64,000 nt of DNA from Nematostella vectensis (lineage: Eukaryota > Cnidaria > Anthozoa > Actiniaria > Edwardsiidae). The notes beneath the pieces were generated by a model. It did not search any database. It saw nothing but the letters and a program-made list of their open reading frames with translations, and was not told the DNA's origin. The stretch covers positions 12,580,442-12,644,441 of the forward strand of contig NC_064045.1 in NCBI RefSeq assembly GCF_932526225.1, read 5' to 3'. This document shows positions 56,201-64,000 of the stretch, one piece after another (the stretch's first letter is position 1; every line of letters starts with the position of its first letter). Made by a program: the position numbers and the translations under genes.

Positions 56201-59200
56201 CCACCGCCATCGCCACCGCCATCGCCATCGCCATCGCCACCGCCACCGCCACCGCCACCGCCACCACCACCACCACCACCACCACCACCACTACCATCAC
56301 CACACCATCACTATCTTATCACCATCACCATCACAATCACCATCATCACCACCACCATATCCGATACCACCATCACCACCATCACCACCACCACCATCAC
56401 CATCACCATCACCATCACCATCACCATCACCATCACCATCACCATCACCATTATCATCACCATCACCACCACCTTCATCACCACCATCACCACCACCATA
56501 TCCGATACCACCATCACCACCATCACCACCACCACCATCACCATCACCATCATGATTCCTTTTACGATTACCCTTTTCCAGATCGTCTCTTTGTTGAGCG
56601 AGCTATGGCTGACAATTTCCCATGATAACCTGCGGCACGAGACCGGGAAATGTCTCTTTAGGGAGCCAGCAGGAGTCGGCGGTGGGGGAGGTGGTGGTGG
56701 GGGAGGCGGAGGTCGGACTATGAGTTTTGTGATAGGTTCCTGTTCCTCAGAGATACCGCTGTCCTTCTCGCTCGCGGTTCCATCGCTCTTGTCATCGTCG
56801 CTTGAGCTACGTGCCTCGTCTACCTGGCTACCTGTGGTGAGTTGCACAATGTACGATAAGTTTTCCCATCCATTTACATCGTATTTATAAGAATGGTTTT
56901 CATTATCTGTGAGATACATCAATTTAAAGCACTAATACACTCTAATAACTTTGTTCTCTTGTTGTACTATGGCTTCACTACTACTACATCTTGACTATTA
57001 CACCTTGAAAAAAGTGTTTCAGAGAGGGGCTAAAAGGACATTCCCATGCCAAGAAAAGACTTTCTCGCAAAGTCCATATCACACATTCCCCGCAGGACAT
57101 TCAACATCGCAATACATAATAACAATAACCTCAATAAAGGTTATTTAAACCCATACAGTTCTGTACATTATAAATACTTTTTCTCTAAACAAAGGGGTAA
57201 AATTATATTTGACTCGATGGTATGAAAGAACATCGTTCTACTCAAAAGACTGGCATAGAGTCATAACTATAATTCCAGAACAACTTTGCTTTGCAACTTC
57301 TAAAAGTACTAGTATGTAAAGCTTTGTAACGCCACTGGATCAGTCAAGGGCTTAAGGGAACATCTAGTGGGTGATAATTTGTCATTATATCTCTTGTTTG
57401 TGGTGTAGGCGTGTTGTTTACGCATCAAATAGCTGTATTTACAATACAAAGTCCTGTTTACCGTTAATTTCATGGCCAGTGAGGATGAGACAGCAAGATA
57501 TCATAAACCCTGTAAGGAAATAAAATCAAGTCAAAGAAGCCGTTTGACGTATAACATTACAACAAGAGAGCATAAGATATCTTATATGCTCTTTTGATTA
57601 CAAATAGTGAGGTCGACAATTTCCCATCTTCCTTCAAACATTATTACTTCCAGAGAATAAAGTACTCTTTAGTAAGGTCCCTTTTGTTAATTATTTCATG
57701 CAATTGGGTCTTACTTGAAACTGCATAACTATTTAGAATTTCTGAAACGAAACTGAATTTCAATTCGGCGCTTTAATGTCTTGCGCACCTTACAGACGAC
57801 TCGGTCTAGGAAACTTCACTTACGCTTTTGCCCGTTCCCAAGCTCGCAGTTTTTGCCAAAGATGGCTACATACATCGATTGTAAGTGTTTCTGATAATCA
57901 TAACCCTTTCTCTGTTTGTTTGCTGTTGTAGCGGCAACTCAGCGAGAGGCATTTTGTAAACACATATTCACTCACGCTACACACGATGACAGGAATGCGT
58001 ATTGATTTCAGTATTCCTGACGTGATTGAAATAATCGTTATCTCAAGAGCAGTTTCCGGCAATTAAACATATCCCCTAAATGGGTCATCGTGATGGATGG
58101 GTTCAGTACACATGAAAGCCACAGGTAACCCAACATGATCTGTGTGGCCAAGCAAGTTCAGGGGTACTACCCGGACGTCAGTCCTAATTAATAAAGAAAA
58201 TTTGGTACCGTAACCAGGTGCGTACCCAGGATTGGCTGAGGGGGGGGGGGGGGGTGCGCAGTCATAGGAATCTAATAGAAAAACGCACAGCATTTGAAGA
58301 CTCCTTAATAATATTTAAAGATTCCTTAATAAGAAATGACCCACTTTTGCCGCCAAAAGGGGGGGGGGGTGCGCAGTTATAGGAATCTCATAGAAAAAGC
58401 ATAGTATTTGAAGATTCCTTAATAATATTTGAAGATTTCTTAATAAGAAATGACTCATTTCTTTTTACATTTCTTCACTTTTGGCCGCCAAGGGGGGTGC
58501 GCGCGCACCCTGTGCACCCTGTGTACGCGGCTGCCGTATCACTGCAAGCTAGACGAGTACCTAGAGGGAGGAAGTCCTCGTACCTGGGTAGATGCATATA
58601 GGCATGACGAATGTGACTGTCTCTTGGTAGTACATGGCTAAGGCGAAGATGGTAACGGCGGGTAGAAATACCAACATCAACAGCAACCATTTCCAGTTTC
58701 TAAAGACAAACCTATGCAATAGGTCAAAAATATAAATACTTTTGAAATACTATAAATACCCCTCCTTCATACGATTCTTCCGTGCTGACGAAGGGCTAAC
58801 GCTCGAAACGTCAGCGCAACTACTCTGTTTCACAAAGGTGTTCAACATTCTTTTACAATCTTGTGTTAACAGCTTGTCTACACCACGCCTACGCAGACCA
58901 TCAATTTTTCTAAAGCTTGTCTGTAGTCTTTCTAGTTATACCACTCCCCTAAGTAAATTTTAAAGTCGTATAGATGCGCCCGAAAAGCATTATTTTTCAA
59001 CCGTGCCTCAATATTCATTGAGATCTATCCCTCCTTCGCTGCCACTGTTTCAACATATCTAGTACACCTTGCTCTTGGCGCGCCACAAGATTCTCAATGC
59101 TATAAAAACACTTCTGAATAACCCAAATGAGAGCAGGGCTAGAAAGCTAGACATTAACATAATCAATACCGTGCAGGGAACCAGGCAAGCGTTCAAGGGC

Positions 59201-61357
59201 ACCCAACGACCATTTTCGGTCAAATATCTGTTCGGAAGCAAGGTCAACTACGGATTTCGGGGTCGGCCTAGAAATGAAATCTACTTTTTTCGGAATTATT
59301 TCTAGACACCTATGTTTCTCGGGAAGAGAGCTGGATCACCTATGTTTTTCGGAGTTGCTTTTGTTACCACCATCACCATTTTCGGGAGATTTTTACGTCC
59401 GACATGCTTAAAAAAAAGAGGATCTTATAATCGCTAGGAGTTTCGGATGCCTCGGGATGAGTAACTAGATTTTTCGGATGGCTTTAATTTCGCCTAGCAA
59501 ATCCGAAAATATCTAGGAAAGCTCTATACTGTATAAAAATGACTGCAAACGAACAAAAACGGTATCTTAACTCATTTTAGGCCGGTTGTTAGATTTTCGT
59601 CGTTGGGTGCCATTGAGCGTTGCTGAAAAAGCGTCGCTTTCTAGTGCATGCACCTCATTGCCACTGGCTTTCGGGAACGATTTCCTTTCCCTAGGAAAAA
59701 CTGCTCCCCAATAGAATTTAATCATAGCATTCGAGCTGCAAGGAGGTCAATAGGCATCCATAGGTCTAGTCATACACGAGGTTCCATGATGCAGCGCGCA
59801 GGGAGCCCTGTAGTACGGGATTATCCAAAGCTGTTTTCTTCAGTGATTAAATTCAGTGCTAATAAGTATATAAGGCTGTGAATTTCTTGCGAATTTTATT
59901 ATATTTAGTACAGATTACGCTATCAATATCCATCTTATTGGCGTTTTTAAGGGTTTATTATTGAATCAAGGGTTAATCGCGAACCTCGTGTTTTAATGTT
60001 TAGGCTTGCTCGCATTATGTTATTGATCAGAGAGCACTGTTATTCAAGAACACACTAAGCTACGAATGTTATCAATTATTACTGATCCACATATTTTGCT
60101 TCCTTCTTTTTTCAAGTTTAGAAAGTAATTTGAATTAGGCCAGTTACTTATTGGTACTACATAATACACTGTGTACATACCCATGTCGCCTTTGGTCATC
60201 CAAATCTTGGAGAAAGGTAGGCTCCTTCACTTCCAGTGTGTACTCAAATCGTAGAATTTTGGCGATAGATGTTTTTCATACGCGCACCAAGTAGTTAAGA
60301 ATGCGAGCTACTCGTTTTTGCAGATGGGTTTATTTGATATTTATTGTTTGTTTACAGATTTTGGGATGAGAAAAATATTTATCAATGTTGACATTTGGGT
60401 ATATTTCGAGCAATTTTGCTCAACCTTAAGCTATCAAGTTTACCATAGCTAATCTTCCGCTCTAGAAATTATTATAAAGGATGTAAGGCGGGGTAAGGGG
60501 TGGAGGGTGCTTCTAACAAGGCGTAGGTAATTTTTCAAGTCAACTCGATGGTATCTGATTCTCAGTGAAAGGCGCGCGCGCGGCTTGTTTTCGCCATTAT
60601 TCTGTTTGGAGCGTATTTGCGCGCTTTTGTCAGTTTATCGATTTATCACAATTCGTTTAATCAATAACAATCTGAAGTAAAGTTTTTCGGTTAATCGCAT
60701 TAATTAGAGAATAGAAGCGTAATTTGCCTTTTTTGTCATCATACTTACGATTTTATTGCATCTAGAAGCTGCCGTTTACCATTGTCGCACAAGTGGAATT
60801 TAGGATTCTGCTCAGCATTTCCAATTACTGAAAAAGGAAAACAGTAATTCATATAACAATACAAACACCAAAGTAACAAGCTCGCGATTGCAAATAAAGA
60901 TTTTCAGAGCAATAAATGGAATTTTTACAAATGTGCATCCGTTCAACATCAGGCATTAGCAAAAATAAGCCTAAACACTTGTCGTTTTCATCACTGTGGA
61001 CGCATGGCATATGTAAACAGAACGGCTACAGTTGTCCAACATAGCTTGCGCATTTTAACACGGTTGACCATCTATCAGATTGCAACTTGATTTAACAACA
61101 CCACACAAAAATAAAAAATAAAAAAGGGAAATAAAAGAAATTGGCACAGTTATATTAGATGCTTTTTTCTCAATTATACTTGCTGCTAGCAATGAATCCC
61201 ACTCCTCCCAAGGGCCTCATAGTGAAGCTAATTTGTTCCACGCGAAAACAATGCAAAAATAAGCAACACCCTTTGTAATAAGAGTTAGCCTACCAGACTT
61301 GCAATCGCCGCAAATTTCCAGGTCAAGTTTTGAAGAGTCAGCATTCACGCGTGCCAT
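50272..61357 (-). CDS. Short formin (FH1-FH2) with predicted N-terminal membrane hairpin
   Basis: Seventeen exons: 61357-61294, 60827-60749, 58699-58584, 57509-57462, 56831-56572, 55662-55575, 55492-55430, 54963-54839, 54320-54249, 53922-53833, 53673-53605, 53512-53441, 53156-53024, 52443-52391, 51757-51683, 51251-51090, 50295-50272. All introns are GT-AG and all phases fit; the sum is 1593 bases, 530 residues plus TAG. Residues 1-48 are a polar, Cys-containing head (CGDC). Residues 50-72 ([15 protein letters not shown]...) and 77-97 are two hydrophobic helices. 104-142 is an acidic Ser-rich linker. 143-154 is a 12-proline FH1 tract (profilin binding). About 160-523 is FH2, with RRLSW...[35 protein letters not shown] and EYFGE...FFGL. 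FH2 nucleates and caps actin filaments. From memory it looks closest to delphilin-type FH2. No GBD/DID, PDZ or DAD is seen. The FH2 part is firm; the first four exons rest on splice logic and open phase. Confidence 0.85.
50407..50859. mobile_element. MITE with AATAGGGG...CCCCTATT ends, long member
   Basis: Left end aataggggactagcgctaag; right end ctcttagatcaagtcccctatt, with the subterminal cacgtgac and the word gtttgctaccc. Same family as 51397-51591. It lies in the last intron of the formin gene. The right flank carries the 13-base direct repeat acaaatctgtcaa twice. Confidence 0.65.
51397..51591. mobile_element. MITE with ~31-base inverted ends, short member
   Basis: The left arm AATAGGGACTTGCGCTTAGA then GATCACGTGAC is mirrored at the right end by GTCACGTGATCTCTTAGCGC and on to CCTATT. 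Inner words gggtggcaaa and tttgccaccc are also mirrored. The whole 195 bases form a near-hairpin inside a formin intron. Confidence 0.8.
52460..52749. mobile_element. Complete CCTTAT MITE, TA-flanked, next to a formin splice acceptor
   Basis: 290 bases with inverted ends CCTTATCACACTTAATTTTC and its near complement (ending ttaagtgtaataagg), flanked by TA on both sides (52458-52459, 52750-52751). The interior has several TTTTCGCG words. It matches, in reverse orientation, the truncated copies at 10440 and 31190. It ends 16 bases upstream of the formin exon that starts at 52443. Confidence 0.85.
55211..55407. repeat. 99-bp tandem duplication in a formin intron
   Basis: Two almost identical 99-base units starting cttatgataaaaagtgtaat at 55211 and 55310, ending in ccccacttccccctagatc. 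It lies just upstream (plus sense) of the exon at 55492-55430. Recent and noncoding. Confidence 0.85.
55775..56550. repeat. (GCCATC)n and (CAC/CAT)n microsatellite in a formin intron
   Basis: About 75 copies of the hexamer GCCATC at 55795-56240 pass into CACCGC, then CAC and CACCAT runs to 56550. A block with ccatatccgatacc occurs twice (about 56355 and 56500). It fills most of the intron between formin exons 5 and 6. Long frames of Ala/Ile, Met/Ala/Val or His residues are by-products. Confidence 0.95.
58216..58534. mobile_element. MITE-like element with GTACCCAG end in a formin intron
   Basis: Left end aggtgcgtacccaggattgg then ctgaggggg; right end ccaaggggggtgcgcgcgca followed by a tgtacgcggct word. 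Two internal diverged modules (gtgcgcagtcataggaatct, gtgcgcagttataggaatct) are separated by about 113 bases. It lies in formin intron 3. The left end is the probable source of the 15-bp minisatellite unit at 40181. Confidence 0.6.
59198..59611. mobile_element. MITE with GGCACCCAACGAC ends in a formin intron
   Basis: Perfect 13-base inverted ends, GGCACCCAACGAC (59198-59210) and GTCGTTGGGTGCC (59599-59611). The interior is rich in short words such as cctatgtttttcggag and ttttcgg. It lies in formin intron 2. 414 bases, noncoding. Confidence 0.65.
60181..60242 (-). other. Possible alternative formin exon
   Basis: Minus-strand segment with the frame [20 protein letters not shown] then two bases before a strong gtatgt donor. 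Its end phase would join correctly to the membrane-helix exon at 58699. The start after a weak acceptor (ttgag) is in phase 0, which does not fit the exon at 60827-60749 (phase 2), so it cannot be a simple cassette exon. It could be an alternative first exon without a visible ATG, or chance. Confidence 0.2.
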
Positions 61358-62455
61358 TTGGTCTCAAATTGATCATAAGAGGTTTGAAAATAGTAAACCT
61401 CTAGCCACGGCAAAAGGCCGCAGCTTTTACATGCTGAATTTGCCACAAACTTTGAGATGGAATATTAATTGCCGTTGTGACGCCACAATAACGCATCTTA
61501 CGTCACACGCCGTCGTGGGCGATACATGGCCAGGTCAGCGGATTCTACAATGATGATATGGGTTGTTCTGGAATATGATGCGTTTGCGCAGCGTCGGCTT
61601 TCTCACGACTTCCGAAATATAGCCGGTCGGAGAAAATTTGTATTTTGTGCAAATTCCTTGAATTTTATGAAGGATTTTCTCCGTAGCAAGAGAGGTTATC
61701 CCGGCCTTGACAATCAACTAAAAATAATAGCTCCATTGAAATAATGCCTTCTCGGTTTTCGCTCGCTTGATGTTTCCCACCAACCAAACAATCCGTTTTT
61801 GTTAAAAGAAAAACGAATCATCTTTTCCTTTCTTAAAGCCAAGCTAATCTTTAAATATTAGGCGACTGAGTTGCTCTTAAACTTATACCTCTCACGAACT
61901 TGCCGACAAGAAGCACACAAAAACTCAGATATAGTTCAAATATCCTACAAAGGACGCTGTCGTTTTTCGGTTCTCCATACCTGTGGTGCCTTGGACTTCT
62001 GTGTCTTCGGTGGTAGATTTATTATTGCTATCTTTTTGAAGGATAAAATCTTTAGATTTCAAATCGTCGAAAATCCACGTTTGGGATTTCGTTAGATCCT
62101 TCGGTGGTAGATTTATCATTGCTATTTTTTGAAGTATAAAATCTTTACGCCATAAGTTTAAAGAGACAAAAAGTCAGGTTTAATCACCACAGCAATAATC
62201 CCACTATGGCGGCCAAGAGGCCCCAGGTCGGGAACGACCTAAACTCTTACACAAGCCCGCTGACCGAACATCGCGGGCCAACAGCCATACTGGCGCAACC
62301 TCTTTTCCTTTCTGTTTACATGCGTTACGAATCAGATGGAAGATACAGGTATGGCGCGTAACAATATCCTACGCTACAGTGAGTGCAGATTAACTGAAAA
62401 TGTAAAACATACTCTGCACAAGTAAAGAGCAATGCGGACTGGTAACAAAAATATC
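61358..62455. other. Upstream flank of the formin gene
   Basis: No gene supported. Contains a diverged direct repeat (tcggtggtagatttatyattgctat...gataaaatctttas) at about 62008-62054 and 62101-62148, and an ATGGCGGCC word at about 62205. Promoter elements of the formin are expected near 61360-61500, but I see no TATA box. Confidence 0.5.
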
Positions 62456-63640
62456 AAATGCATGAATGTATAGCAAGGCACAATGAGGTGGGGCACACAT
62501 ACATGGCTATGGTAACGGGTGATACAAGTGTGTGTACACATGGATACATACACACGAGTGATGGCATAAAGGGTCATATGGTGTGGCTACCAGTGTACAT
62601 ACACAGGGGTTACATACACAGTGTGATGACATACATGGTTACGTAGTGTGATTACAGGTGTGCATACACAGGGGGTTACATACGCACAATGTGATGACAT
62701 GCATGGCTACGCAATGTGGATACAGGTGTATATACATGACTACATAACACTAGCATACATGGCTACCGGCGGTACCATGTATGGGGTTGGGGGTGACCAC
62801 TTTTTTTTTTTTCCTCCTCTACCTTCCCCGCTAGTTGCAAAAAAAAAGGAGGCAAGTACATGCACAAATGAGTACACAAACAAAATGAGGCGCATGAGCG
62901 TGGCTATGATAATGTGATGTGAAATGCGTGGTATGTGCTGGTTTACAATTATCTGGTTTTGCCAGTGGAACGAAATAACAATGTGGTACAGTGTAAAAAC
63001 AGGGGCACAGAACCAGATATGGAGTGTAAGTATATGTGTTAACAACACAGCACTGTGTGCATAGGGATAGATGGGACATGATATGATGCACACATGTGTG
63101 GGGACATAAATGCCACAGAGCACAAGGTGTGGATATGAACACAGTATGAGGCAGGACGTGTAAACAATTGTGTTACTACTAACTTTAGATATAATGAATA
63201 CACATCAGGGCTGGATAAAAACATGTGCTGGCAAACAAAATGTTGTGAGACAGACTTAATGCAGTACAGATGTGAAGTGGAATGTAGGGACAAAAATATC
63301 CAAAATGATATGAGACTCACCGAAACAGTGGGGTTGATGCTACAAAACATGACAAATACAGTGTGAGGGATACATAACAAATGTGAAAATAATATGGAGG
63401 GATACACAATGTCAGAAACACTATTACACAATAAAAGGGGGTGTGATCCACAAATAGGCAAAATAGGGTACAAAAACAGGCATGGAAACAGATGTGGGCT
63501 GATAATATGCGCACATGCACCAAGGATATGGAAATACATCTACAATGGAGGTGAGCTGGGTGACACAGGTGAACTACACATGATAACAAAATATGGAATG
63601 TGGATGGGCTTAAACTATAAATAAGAAATCCTGAAATAAA
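62456..63640. repeat. Degenerate GT/AC-rich tandem region
   Basis: Imperfect repetition of words such as acatacacagtgtgatgaca, acatggctac and ggatacaggtgta, spaced about 35-60 bases, strongest at 62490-62790, fading to the right. A T run at 62800-62812 and an A run at 62838-62848 flank a C-rich segment. Frames on both strands are products of this bias. Confidence 0.6.
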
Positions 63641-64000
63641 ACGAATACTGAATTAAGGAGTAGTCAATTAAAGTCAGTGCTATAGAGTCAAAGTTCGCCC
63701 GCAGAGGGCAAATAAACCCAAATAAGATAAGTGTCCAAAATAAATAAAGTTCGAAGAGTACATAAGTAGTGGCTTAGACCCACTTCACCGCAGTTCTTGA
63801 TGACTTGACTTCGTCCAATGTCAGGCGGTGTTCCTCCTCGCAAAGAAAACAGGTAAAATCCTCAGTAATGTCTCGGTAATGTTGTCAGCACGTCGAAGAC
63901 TTGCGGAGTTGGTTTGAGAGGCCTTGTTTTGCTCTCATGGTTCACAAGTCTTTGTCTTGTTTTCCCGAAGGGATATAGTCGCGCTCGCAACTAAACACAA
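63641..64000. other. Right edge, nothing recognised
   Basis: No gene, RNA or clear repeat visible; the window ends here. Confidence 0.5.

Noticed and set aside
55641-56625. Ala/Ile, Met/Ala/Val and poly-His frames
   Set aside because: Products of the GCCATC and CAC microsatellite inside a formin intron.
62740-63589. Cysteine/histidine-rich minus-strand frames of 90-166 codons
   Set aside because: They arise from the GT/AC-rich degenerate tandem region and overlap in several frames.

Overview
The window looks like animal nuclear DNA, most likely from a cnidarian and probably an anthozoan. This is inferred from the gene set (a GT-AG split class A GPCR, a many-exon formin, an intronless histone H3, an omega-class glutathione transferase, a CR1/L2-like LINE) and from the dense palindromic MITEs and G/C homopolymer tracts. 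The species cannot be named from sequence alone. True coding DNA is sparse; most of the window is repeats.

Layout. 1-1290 is a 34-bp minisatellite running up to an omega-class GST gene (1649-2359, +). From 2515 to 39154 lies a head-to-tail segmental duplication: unit A 2515-22133 and unit B 22134-39154. Each unit carries a two-exon GPCR on the minus strand, a decayed multi-frame CXC (tesmin/TSO1-like cysteine motif) pseudogene with a 24-bp minisatellite beside it, several MITEs and long AT-rich noncoding DNA. Unit A alone has an intact 3.7-kb LINE, with the empty site preserved in unit B. Unit B alone has a 629-bp insertion. An inverted third copy of the unit end lies at 42234-42943, across a 3-kb spacer that holds a 15-bp minisatellite.

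44.3-47.0 kb holds dispersed repeats and a 41-bp satellite with higher-order structure, which has expanded inside a tRNA-like SINE head. A lone, polyadenylated-type histone H3 variant is at 49168-49578 (+).

50272-61357 (minus) is a 17-exon gene that I assembled by hand. Every splice site is GT-AG, all phases agree, and it gives 530 codons plus a stop. It encodes a short formin with FH1 and FH2 domains, preceded by a predicted two-helix membrane hairpin in place of the usual regulatory N-terminus. This is the most interesting object in the window. Its introns host several MITEs, one of which ends 16 bases from a splice acceptor, and a large GCCATC/CAC microsatellite. The last 2.6 kb contains no gene I can support.
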